NCBI GenBank assembly: GCA_023425865.1
Contig: JAFABV010000016.1
Coordinates: forward strand, 1 to 40,260
Origin: Bacteroidota bacterium
Lineage (GTDB): Bacteria; Bacteroidota; Bacteroidia; Bacteroidales; Bacteroidaceae
DNA length: 40,260 nucleotides
Direction: 5' to 3'
The notes beneath the pieces were generated by a model. That model worked only from the letters and a program-made list of their open reading frames with translations, searched no databases and was not told the DNA's origin. Position 1 is the first letter of the stretch; every line of letters begins with the position of its first letter. This document shows, in pieces, positions 23,952 through 31,130 of this stretch. Both the position numbers and the translations under genes were made by a program.

Positions 23952-25601
23952 ATGAAAACGAGTCCGTTGCAGAAAGCACGCGCCCAGTATCAGCCCAAAC
24001 TCCCTTTGGGTCTTCAGGGTGTTGTCAAGGTAAAAGAAGGTGAGCCTACTCAGAGTGTAGGCGATCAGGATGAAATTAAGAAGCTGTTCCCCAATACCTA
24101 TGGTATGCCTATTATTGAGTTCGTTCCTGGTGAAGAGAAAGCCTCAAAGGAGATGAACGTGGGTATCATCCTCTCTGGTGGTCAGGCTCCTGGCGGTCAC
24201 AATGTCATCAGTGGTATCTTTGATGCTGTGAAGAACCAGAACCCCGACAACAAGGTATACGGTTTCCTTATGGGTCCCGGCGGTCTCGTTGATCACAACT
24301 ATATTGAGCTGACACCCGAGTTTGTTGACCAGTATCGCAACACAGGTGGTTTCGACATGATTGGTTCTGGCCGTACCAAGCTTGAAAAGGAAGAGCAGTT
24401 TGAGAAGGGCCTTGAGGTGATTCGTGAACTCAACATTAAGGCCATTGTCATCATCGGCGGTGATGATTCTAACACCAACGCTTGTGTGCTGGCTGAGTAC
24501 TATGCTGCCAAAAACTATGGCGTACAGGTAATTGGTTGCCCAAAGACCATCGACGGTGACCTGAAGAATGCGCAGATTGAGACCAGCTTCGGCTTTGATA
24601 CAGCTACAAAGGTTTATGCTGAGCTCATTGGTAACATCGAGCGCGACGCCAATTCTGCCCGTAAGTATTGGCACTTTGTGAAGCTCATGGGCCGTTCAGC
24701 TTCACATATCGCATTGGAGTGCGCCCTGCAGACTCAGCCCAATATCTGTCTTGTGTCTGAGGAGATTGAGAAGAAGGACATGACCTTGAACGCGATTGTA
24801 GAGCAGGTGGCCGAGGCTGTAGCCCAGCGTGCCGCTGATGGTAACAATTTCGGCGTTGTGCTTATCCCAGAGGGTCTTATAGAGTTCATTCCTGCTATTG
24901 GACGTCTTATCGACGAGCTCAATGACCTGCTGGCTGCCCATGGTGCCGAGTACAAAGATCTTGATAAGGACGCACAGCGTGCCTATATCTTGGCTCACCT
25001 GAGCAAGGAGAATGCCGACACCTTCAGCACACTGCCTGAAAGCGTGGCTCGTCAGCTCTCTCTCGATCGCGACCCCCATGGAAACGTGCAGGTTTCGCTC
25101 ATCGAGACAGAGAAGTTGCTCTCTGACATGGTAGGTGCCAAACTCGCAGACTGGAAGAAGGAAGGTAAGTATGTGGGTAGTTTTGCTCCGCTGCACCATT
25201 TCTTCGGTTATGAAGGCCGTTGCGCTGCTCCTTCTAACTTCGACGCTGACTACTGCTATGCACTGGGTGTGAGCGCTGCCAACCTCATTGCTAATGGCAA
25301 GACCGGTTACATGGCCATCGTTCAGAATCTTTCTGCCCCCACCAACGAGTGGAAGGCTGGTGGTGTGCCTATCACCATGATGATGAACATGGAACGTCGT
25401 AACGGCGAGATGAAGCCTGTAATCCGCAAAGCTCTCGTGGAGCTCGATGGTGCGCCTTTCAAGAAGTTTGTTGAGAAGCGCGATGAGTGGGCACGCGAAA
25501 CTTGCTTCGTATATCCTGGTCCTATCCAGTACTGGGGACCCGCAGAGGTTGCAGACCGTGAGACACGCACCCTTGCGCTGGAAAATGCCAGCAAGAAGTA
25601 A
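23952..25601 (+). CDS. pfp: Diphosphate--fructose-6-phosphate 1-phosphotransferase
   Basis: PPi-dependent phosphofructokinase: reversibly phosphorylates fructose 6-phosphate with pyrophosphate in glycolysis and gluconeogenesis. The 549-aa protein is the long PFP type found in Bacteroidetes and plants. Signatures are ILSGGQAPGGHN near residue 73, GGDDSN (Gly169-Asn174), whose second Asp marks PPi rather than ATP use, and PKTIDGDL (Lys198, Asp201, Asp203), which in ATP enzymes is PGTIDND. A later MGRSASH block binds the sugar phosphate. Codon use is strongly biased, as in highly expressed genes. It is monocistronic, with a terminator at 25650. Confidence 0.95.
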   Translation: MKTSPLQKARAQYQPKLPLGLQGVVKVKEGEPTQSVGDQDEIKKLFPNTYGMPIIEFVPGEEKASKEMNVGIILSGGQAPGGHNVISGIFDAVKNQNPDNKVYGFLMGPGGLVDHNYIELTPEFVDQYRNTGGFDMIGSGRTKLEKEEQFEKGLEVIRELNIKAIVIIGGDDSNTNACVLAEYYAAKNYGVQVIGCPKTIDGDLKNAQIETSFGFDTATKVYAELIGNIERDANSARKYWHFVKLMGRSASHIALECALQTQPNICLVSEEIEKKDMTLNAIVEQVAEAVAQRAADGNNFGVVLIPEGLIEFIPAIGRLIDELNDLLAAHGAEYKDLDKDAQRAYILAHLSKENADTFSTLPESVARQLSLDRDPHGNVQVSLIETEKLLSDMVGAKLADWKKEGKYVGSFAPLHHFFGYEGRCAAPSNFDADYCYALGVSAANLIANGKTGYMAIVQNLSAPTNEWKAGGVPITMMMNMERRNGEMKPVIRKALVELDGAPFKKFVEKRDEWARETCFVYPGPIQYWGPAEVADRETRTLALENASKK

Positions 25602-25649
25602 TTATCGCTTCAGCCACAGGCCTTCAAGCCATTGCTGAAGTATCCGAGA

Positions 25650-25693
25650 AAAGGGCACTCTACCAAGTTAACCAGGGTAGGGATGCCCTTTCC
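25650..25693 (+). terminator. Terminator of pfp
   Basis: A two-part stem, with outer aaagggca / tgcccttt and inner ctacc / ggtag, followed by cctttcatcttt. It lies about 50 nt after the pfp stop codon. Confidence 0.75.
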
Positions 25694-25711
25694 TTTCATC
25701 TTTATCTCACC

Positions 25712-26614
25712 ATGAACAGCAGGAAACCTACCCGTACCCGCAAACGCAGAGCCTCTTCGGTTTCACACAGCCGGAGCAGACATCGCCATGCCCATTTCCC
25801 GGTTTCCATTATTCATTTCTCTCTCTTCCAGAGAGGTCCTCGCTGGGCATGGGTTGTAGGTGCCTTGGGTGTGATAGCCCTTTACATTTGGATATTCTAT
25901 TATTTTTTTGTGGGTCCTACCGGATTTCGTTGGCGTGCGTTATATGGTGATGCCAAATATCCAGGGGGATACGAGATACATGGTATTGACATTTCGCGCT
26001 ATCAGGGCGAGATCGATTGGCAGAAACTGCGTTCAAGTGCCATCATTGACGGCTGTCCGGTAAGATTTATCTTTATCAAGGCCACAGAGGGGTCTTCACG
26101 TGTTGACCCTAACTTCAATGACAATTTTGAACAGGCGCGCGACTACGGTTTCGTGCGTGGTGTCTATCACTTTTGGAGTAATAATTCGTCGGCGCGCGAC
26201 CAAGCTTATTATTTCCTCAGCAAGGTACATCTTTTGGAGGGAGACTTGCCTCCCGTACTCGACATTGAATATAAGCCAAAAGACAAGAGCATAGAGGAGT
26301 TTCAGCAGGATGTGTTGACATGGCTTCACATTGTTGAGGATAAGTATCATGTGAAGCCTATCATCTACACCTATTTTAAATTTAAGGAGCGGTATCTTAA
26401 TGCGCCGGTCTTTGACGATTATCCTTATTGGATTGCGCATTATTATGTAGACAAGGTGGAGTACAAGGGCCAATGGAAATTTTGGCAGCATACGGATACG
26501 GGGGTGTTGCCCGGAATCAAAGGTCATGTAGACCTTAATATCTACAATGGTTCCTACTACGACCTCATGCACCTCACCATTGGGGGAAATGATGAGGTGG
26601 AGATCATAGAATAA
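25712..26614 (+). CDS. Membrane-anchored GH25 lysozyme
   Basis: A 300-aa protein that probably cuts the MurNAc-GlcNAc bond of peptidoglycan. Residues 1-42 are a very basic Arg/Ser/His-rich cytoplasmic tail. A single membrane span follows at about 46-67 (WVVGALGVIALYIWIFYYFF). The GH25 barrel starts at HGIDISRYQG (Asp93), has FIFIKATEGSS, the catalytic pair in PVLDIEYK (Asp184, Glu186), and ends with FWQHTDTGVLPGIKGHVDLNIYNG. All family catalytic positions are present. The strongly charged N-terminus is longer than needed for a membrane anchor. It converges with the zinc-ribbon gene, 39 nt away. Confidence 0.9.
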   Translation: MNSRKPTRTRKRRASSVSHSRSRHRHAHFPVSIIHFSLFQRGPRWAWVVGALGVIALYIWIFYYFFVGPTGFRWRALYGDAKYPGGYEIHGIDISRYQGEIDWQKLRSSAIIDGCPVRFIFIKATEGSSRVDPNFNDNFEQARDYGFVRGVYHFWSNNSSARDQAYYFLSKVHLLEGDLPPVLDIEYKPKDKSIEEFQQDVLTWLHIVEDKYHVKPIIYTYFKFKERYLNAPVFDDYPYWIAHYYVDKVEYKGQWKFWQHTDTGVLPGIKGHVDLNIYNGSYYDLMHLTIGGNDEVEIIE

Positions 26615-26653
26615 GAGGGGGGGATGATGTCTTTGTGATAATCAGCCTTTGGA

Positions 26654-27826
26654 TTATTCCAAAATCTTGGTCATGGTCATGGAGGTGATCAGGCCATCAG
26701 GATTAATCTTGGCTGTTATACGATATTGAGCGTTCTTTTCCTTCGTGTCATCTGTGCGCTCAATTTCCTGTTTGGCAGAGATGTTGACGGTATACTCGTA
26801 TTCTTCATCACCAATTTCTTTCTTGTCAATTTTGTAGTCGCTACCTAATCGCCAGTTCATGTTGGTGATATCCTCCTTGTATATTTTGTTCATGAAGGTT
26901 GCCACGTCAGCCTTTGTAGCATCGGTCTTACCCAAGAAATTGGTCATTAGGGGAGAAACGCATGCCGTAAGTCCGGCTTCGTCACGTGCGTTGATGCTCT
27001 GGAAGAATCTGCGCAGCACTGTCGACACGAGTGTCTTGTCCTCTGGTTGCACGGTATTGGCCTTTAGCTTCTTCAGTGCGGTATTGGCTTCGTCTACGTG
27101 TTCGCCATTGGCATGTTCGGTGAGATAAGCCTGATAAGATTCCAACGTGTTTTCGTTTGAGGCGTCTGACCAGTCGATGGAATCAATCTTATGTTGTGCT
27201 TCGGCTTTATGCTCTGAGTCTGGGTGATTGGCCAAATACTCCTGCAGGGCTGCCTTCGACCCACTCACCAGGGCATTGTTCCAGTCGTTGTCTTGGCGTT
27301 TCAGCATATCGAGATGTGCCATGATAGAGTCGCGATGAGCCGCTGGAGCATCAAGATTATTGTCCAGGTAAGTCTGGAGCACTAAGGGGTCGTTACTTTG
27401 CATAGCATATTCGTATGCCTCCTGTTCTTTGGATGTCTTGGCGTTGTGATAGAAATAAAAACACAAGCCACATACCACCAGGGCGAAGACAAAGGCGATA
27501 ATCAGTGGACCATGGCTCTTCTTCTTGGGAGAGTTATTTGGGGTGTCTCCTGTATGTGCCTCTTGGCGTGGTGGTACAGCAGCGGCTGTAGGAGGTACAG
27601 GGGCAGCGGGCTTTGGCTGGTCTGGCGCCTTAGGTGTAGAAATGGGTGCGGTAGGGGCTGCAGTGAGGTGATGGCAATTGGGGCACATTTCCAAATCGCG
27701 GAAATACACTTCGCCACATTGTGAACACTTGATGATTTTTCCTGCAATCTCCACTCCGCAGTTGGGGCATACGGGTGCTTTGTCACTGATCTGACGTCCG
27801 CACTCAGGACATTTGATAATAGCCAT
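26654..27826 (-). CDS. Membrane protein with two N-terminal zinc ribbons
   Basis: The 390-aa protein has two CxxC-CxxC zinc ribbons (Cys6, Cys9, Cys20, Cys23, and Cys34, Cys37, Cys48, Cys51). A Pro/Ala-rich linker (about 56-100) and a Lys patch are followed by one membrane span (about 107-126, PLIIAFVFALVVCGLCFYFY). The remaining 260 residues should be outside the membrane. They include a helical repeat-like region with DNNLDAPAAHRDSIMAHLDML and a C-terminal DUF4878/NTF2-like part (SVLRRFFQSINARDEAGLTACV, then YRITAKINPDGLITSM). The zinc ribbons would face the cytoplasm. It follows a GH25 gene on the same strand after 43 nt. Function is unknown; a sensor or scaffold role is only a guess. Confidence 0.8.
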   Translation of the reverse strand: MAIIKCPECGRQISDKAPVCPNCGVEIAGKIIKCSQCGEVYFRDLEMCPNCHHLTAAPTAPISTPKAPDQPKPAAPVPPTAAAVPPRQEAHTGDTPNNSPKKKSHGPLIIAFVFALVVCGLCFYFYHNAKTSKEQEAYEYAMQSNDPLVLQTYLDNNLDAPAAHRDSIMAHLDMLKRQDNDWNNALVSGSKAALQEYLANHPDSEHKAEAQHKIDSIDWSDASNENTLESYQAYLTEHANGEHVDEANTALKKLKANTVQPEDKTLVSTVLRRFFQSINARDEAGLTACVSPLMTNFLGKTDATKADVATFMNKIYKEDITNMNWRLGSDYKIDKKEIGDEEYEYTVNISAKQEIERTDDTKEKNAQYRITAKINPDGLITSMTMTKILE

Positions 27827-27869
27827 GACTGTCTATAATGTTTTAAGATTCAGCTTATAATGTATTGTA

Positions 27870-28562
27870 TTAGCGATGTCGGAAACGTATTTCGCGTAGT
27901 TTATGGTTGCCCATAAATCTACTCTTGTCTACATGACCATTGATACCATTGAGTCGCCCTTTACCCGTGTATTGCCATAATACAAAGTCGAGGTCGTCTT
28001 TCAGGGTGGGCTCACGCTGGGTATATTGCGCAATCATCACTTTATAATCACCCAGTTTGCCTAACAGATACCGGTCGTAAAAATTGGCACCTGTATAGAG
28101 TAGGGGCTTTTGATTGTAGGCCTTTTCGACCATATGGAGAAAGGTGAAGAGCGAGTCTTGAAACTCTTCGGTAGGAAGTCCACCGGTAGACTCAATATCA
28201 ATCATCGGTAGTAAGTCTTGATCTTCTGGCCTGCATTGCGTCAGAAAATTATCGAGCTGTGTGCGTTGGTTGGTCTTGGGTCTGTAGAAATGGTAAGAAC
28301 CCACCTTGATGCCATATTGATGTGCCAGGTCAATATTTTGTTTGTATTTACTGTCGATGCGGTCGCCCCCTTCGGTAGCCTTCAGATACACGTATGCCAT
28401 CTTGGTCTGGCCCACTGCCTCCCAGAACACATTGCCCTGATAATGGCTCAGGTCAATGCCGTGGATGTGTGAGCAAGTATCTTCGCATTCCACAAAGTTG
28501 GCCTGCGCGAAGAGTGAAGTGTATGTCAGTATGCTGATAACGATAAAGAATAAGCGCTTCAT
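27870..28562 (-). CDS. Secreted GH25 lysozyme
   Basis: A 230-aa peptidoglycan muramidase with a signal peptide (MKRLFFIVISILTYTSLFAQ). The GH25 domain starts at HGIDLSHYQG (Asp37), continues with YVYLKATEGGDRID, has the catalytic pair in PMIDIESTGG (Asp122, Glu124), and ends with LWQYTGKGRLNGINGHVDKSRF. It is close in plan to the membrane-anchored GH25 protein on the other side of the zinc-ribbon gene. The -7 box TAACTTTG ends only 4 nt before the ATG, and there is no downstream Met in the signal peptide, so the mRNA may be leaderless. It is the first gene of a two-gene operon. Confidence 0.92.
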   Translation of the reverse strand: MKRLFFIVISILTYTSLFAQANFVECEDTCSHIHGIDLSHYQGNVFWEAVGQTKMAYVYLKATEGGDRIDSKYKQNIDLAHQYGIKVGSYHFYRPKTNQRTQLDNFLTQCRPEDQDLLPMIDIESTGGLPTEEFQDSLFTFLHMVEKAYNQKPLLYTGANFYDRYLLGKLGDYKVMIAQYTQREPTLKDDLDFVLWQYTGKGRLNGINGHVDKSRFMGNHKLREIRFRHR

Positions 28563-28566
28563 ATTG

Positions 28567-28595
28567 CAAAGTTAGCGAAAAGATATTATAACAAA
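28567..28595 (-). promoter_or_regulatory. Promoter of the secreted GH25 gene, very close to the start
   Basis: On the minus strand TTTG (28595-28592), 17 bp spacer, TAACTTTG (28574-28567), then caat and the ATG. Transcription should begin at or within a few bases of the start codon. Confidence 0.65.
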
Positions 28596-28728
28596 GCACA
28601 GGGACTGAAATTATTATTAAATATTAATGAGGATAGAATACCTGTTTTTGTTTCATATGGGTGATGACTTATGGCGGGTTTGAAATTCTTTAGCTAATTA
28701 CAGCATGCTTAATCTCAAGAAAATGCAG

Positions 28729-28736
28729 TAACTTTG
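28729..28736 (+). promoter_or_regulatory. -7 box upstream of the EamA transporter
   Basis: TAACTTTG matches TAnnTTTG exactly, 19 nt before the ATG. No clear -33 box is seen at the normal distance. Confidence 0.6.
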
Positions 28737-28755
28737 CACGTATATATTAAATTGT

Positions 28756-29634
28756 ATGGGTAAAGTAAGTTCACTTTGGGCATATCATATTCTCGGCGCT
28801 ATCATTGTACTGATATGGGGCTGCACATTTGTCAATTCAAAGGTGTTATTGCTTCATGGACTGACAGCACACGAAATTTTTACTTTGCGCTTTTTGTTTG
28901 CCTATATCTGCATCTGGTTTATTTCCCCGCGTAAGCTATGGGCAAACAGTTGGAAAGACGAGCTTTGGATGTTGTTGCTCGGTGTTACGGGTGGTTCGCT
29001 CTATTTTGTGACAGAGAACGAGGCGGTGAAGATCGATTATGTGAACAACGTATCATTTATTGTATGTACAGCTCCTCTGCTGACAACGCTCATTGCCTTG
29101 GCGTTTGTCAAGAGCGTGAAGGCTACGCGAAATCTGGTATTGGGCTCTATCGCTGCCACGTTAGGTGTGGCGCTGGTCGTGTTCAACGGGCATTTTGTGC
29201 TTCAACTCAATCCGTTGGGCGACCTGTTGGCCTTTAGTGCTGCGTTGAGTTGGGCGTTCTATAGTTTACTACTGAAGAAATTGGCGCACTATAGTGTGGT
29301 GTTCATCACACGCAAGGTATTCTTTTATGGTCTCATTACCGTATTGCCCATGTACATCTTCCGCCCTTGGACATTCCCCCTTTCAGGTTTCCTCGAGCCT
29401 GTGGTTTGGGGCAATCTGTTGTTCCTGGGCTTTGTGGCGAGTTTTGCCTGCTTTGCTTTATGGAGCTTGGTGAGTCAGCGCATTGGAGCTTTGAGTGCCA
29501 GTAACTATATTTATCTGAATCCCATTTCGACGGTTATTTTCTCAGCGCTTGTGCTCGATGAACCGATGACTGTGCTGGCCTACGTGGGTTCCGCATTAAT
29601 ATTGTTGGGCGTATTTGTTTCCAATAAAGGTTAG
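28756..29634 (+). CDS. EamA/DMT family transporter
   Basis: A 292-aa inner-membrane protein with about ten hydrophobic segments, in two EamA halves of about 140 residues each. The first half starts with HILGAIIVLIWGCTFVNSKV. The second half has the conserved GDLLAFSAALSWAFYSLLLKK and SASNYIYLNPISTVIFSALVLDE. Length and repeat plan match drug/metabolite exporters of this superfamily, which move amino acids, nucleosides or drugs. The substrate cannot be read from sequence. It appears monocistronic. The following weak hairpin (caactct / agagttg, 29657-29681) has no T-run. Confidence 0.9.
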   Translation: MGKVSSLWAYHILGAIIVLIWGCTFVNSKVLLLHGLTAHEIFTLRFLFAYICIWFISPRKLWANSWKDELWMLLLGVTGGSLYFVTENEAVKIDYVNNVSFIVCTAPLLTTLIALAFVKSVKATRNLVLGSIAATLGVALVVFNGHFVLQLNPLGDLLAFSAALSWAFYSLLLKKLAHYSVVFITRKVFFYGLITVLPMYIFRPWTFPLSGFLEPVVWGNLLFLGFVASFACFALWSLVSQRIGALSASNYIYLNPISTVIFSALVLDEPMTVLAYVGSALILLGVFVSNKG

Positions 29635-29767
29635 CGATTGCGGTCAATGACTGGCGCAACTCTCTTTAGATAGAAGAGTTGTAACTAATCCTTGAAAAAG
29701 AGGAAATGCCGAACTTGATATAAGTGAACTGATGATGACCTGTCATTCATTATTTAAAGTTTTACTC

Positions 29768-30070
29768 ATGAAAAAGAAAATGGCAATCTTCTTAGCTTTG
29801 CTTCAAATGTCTATCTTGGGAGTTGCGCAGACTCCTAAAGACAGTTGTATCGTTCGTAAAGATTCATTGCGTAAAAACCCAAGAGTGAACAAGCCAGACA
29901 CTGTAAATCTTTTCTTAAAAATACATTATCTTTTTCGGACCGATATTACACTCAAAAAAGATAATAGGAGTACCCTGCCTAAGATAAATGTTTCATCGAA
30001 GGACTATTACAGAGAAAAATTTTCAACGTTTAATTTAATAAATATTATCAGCAGTCATTTGCCTATGTAA
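29768..30070 (+). CDS. Small exported hypothetical protein, 100 aa
   Basis: I do not recognise it. The ATG at 29768 gives MKKKMAIFLALLQMSILGVAQ, a signal peptide; a longer in-frame start at 29732 would spoil it. The mature part is about 80 residues, basic, with KDSCIVRKDSLRKNPRVNKP near the N-terminus and one Cys. It ends FSTFNLINIISSHLPM. Codon use is clearly more AT-rich than in neighbouring genes, which suggests recent gain or weak selection. The end may be truncated, because the downstream 450 bp holds no gene. Confidence 0.55.
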   Translation: MKKKMAIFLALLQMSILGVAQTPKDSCIVRKDSLRKNPRVNKPDTVNLFLKIHYLFRTDITLKKDNRSTLPKINVSSKDYYREKFSTFNLINIISSHLPM

Positions 30071-30470
30071 AAAGGGAAAGCATACTATAGTCTTGCTTAT
30101 TTTCTTTTAGTCCTATAGTTTGTCTGCACAAAACGCGGTTGAGGGCTGTCTCAGCAACAACATTTTTGAGCAGACAATCATATCGGATGAAACGGTCATG
30201 AGGATTCAAGACGGTGCCCCTAATAGTCACTATGGCTTGAGTAAGCACGATGTCGGCACATCTCCTATTCCATTTCCTGTAGAGATACCGCCTTGACGGA
30301 AGACCGGATGGACAGATAATGCAAACATGGTGGTTAGCACCCATAAATGGCGCTGTTATGGGGCATAAAGCCTATGTTTCTGGTTTGTAAATGCCATCTT
30401 TTGCATGAGTTCGGAATAATTCTGTGTGCAAGCAATTCCAACGGTCTATCCCTGAACTCACGTATATAAG
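30071..30470. other. Spacer without recognisable gene
   Basis: About 400 bp between the small exported protein and the terminator of the DUF1573 gene. An open frame of 93 codons on the minus strand (30063-30344) and scattered shorter frames are present, but I see no start context, signal peptide or family motif. It could hold a decayed gene. No repeat or RNA structure stands out. Confidence 0.5.
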
Positions 30471-30501
30471 CAAAAACGGCGGATGGGTAATCCATCCGCC
30501 G
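30471..30501 (-). terminator. Terminator of the DUF1573 gene
   Basis: A perfect 10-bp stem, cggcggatgg (30477-30486) with ccatccgccg (30492-30501), has a 5-nt loop. On the minus strand it is followed by TTTTTG. It lies 21 nt after the stop codon. Confidence 0.9.
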
Positions 30502-30522
30502 CTTTGTATTGCCTATTTGATT

Positions 30523-30918
30523 TTAATTAGAAGCATTGCCAGCCTCTTTCATTACCCCTTCTACATAGAGGCGTGTCATCTCTGGAACACCGTTGGTGCG
30601 TACAGTGATGGTTTTCTTGAAGTGACCGGGAAACTTTCCTTTGCCATTATATGTCACAACAATGGTACCCTTTTCACCCGGCTTAATGGGGGTCTTGGTG
30701 TAAGTTGGTACGGTACACCCGCAACTGGCTACTGCCTGATTGATAATCAGAGGTTGGTCGCCTACATTTGTGAAGGTGTAGGTACACTTTTGTACGGGAG
30801 CACTCTCTGAGAACGTACCGAAGTCGTAGCTCAGCTTATCAAACTTAATCTGTGCCTGAGCCATGGCGACATGAATGCCTGCCATAAGCATCATGGCTAT
30901 GAATAATACTTTTTTCAT
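30523..30918 (-). CDS. DUF1573 domain-containing exported protein
   Basis: The 131-aa protein has a signal peptide (MKKVLFIAMMLMAGIHVAMAQ). It is followed by one DUF1573 domain, an Ig-like beta sandwich related to MSP/ASH domains. Typical blocks are IKFDKLSYDFGTF, YTFTNVGDQPLIINQAVASCGCTVP, and PIKPGEKGTIVVTYNGKGKFPGHFKKTITV. The CGC pair and the FxGxF-type end match the family. It is a small periplasmic or surface protein whose function is not established. It has its own -7 box (TAATTTTG, 30964-30957) and terminator, so it is monocistronic. Confidence 0.92.
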   Translation of the reverse strand: MKKVLFIAMMLMAGIHVAMAQAQIKFDKLSYDFGTFSESAPVQKCTYTFTNVGDQPLIINQAVASCGCTVPTYTKTPIKPGEKGTIVVTYNGKGKFPGHFKKTITVRTNGVPEMTRLYVEGVMKEAGNASN

Positions 30919-30956
30919 ATCTTTACCTTTCTATAGGTGTCTGATGTATTGACGTG

Positions 30957-30964
30957 CAAAATTA
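30957..30964 (-). promoter_or_regulatory. -7 box of the DUF1573 gene
   Basis: TAATTTTG on the minus strand matches TAnnTTTG, 38 nt upstream of the ATG. No -33 box is seen at the usual spacing. Confidence 0.55.
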
Positions 30965-31067
30965 TAAAAAGTTTCATGGCAACCTTATTAACTTATATGT
31001 TTTTAACAGAATTTACCACATTTCTTCTTCACCCGGCATACTTTCACAAGTAACTTTTAGAAGTACA

Positions 31068-31101
31068 CTTGCATGGTTTCAATAAAAAAATAGTAATTTT
31101 G
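31068..31101 (+). promoter_or_regulatory. Promoter of aspS
   Basis: CTTG (31068-31071), 22 bp spacer, TAATTTTG (31094-31101). The ATG follows 29 nt later. Confidence 0.65.
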
Positions 31102-31130
31102 CCATAAAATACAAACAATATAAATAAGGT

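Noticed and set aside
30063..30344. 93-codon minus-strand frame in the spacer after the small exported protein
   Set aside because: No signal peptide, no recognised motif and no promoter. It could be a remnant, but this cannot be supported from the sequence alone.
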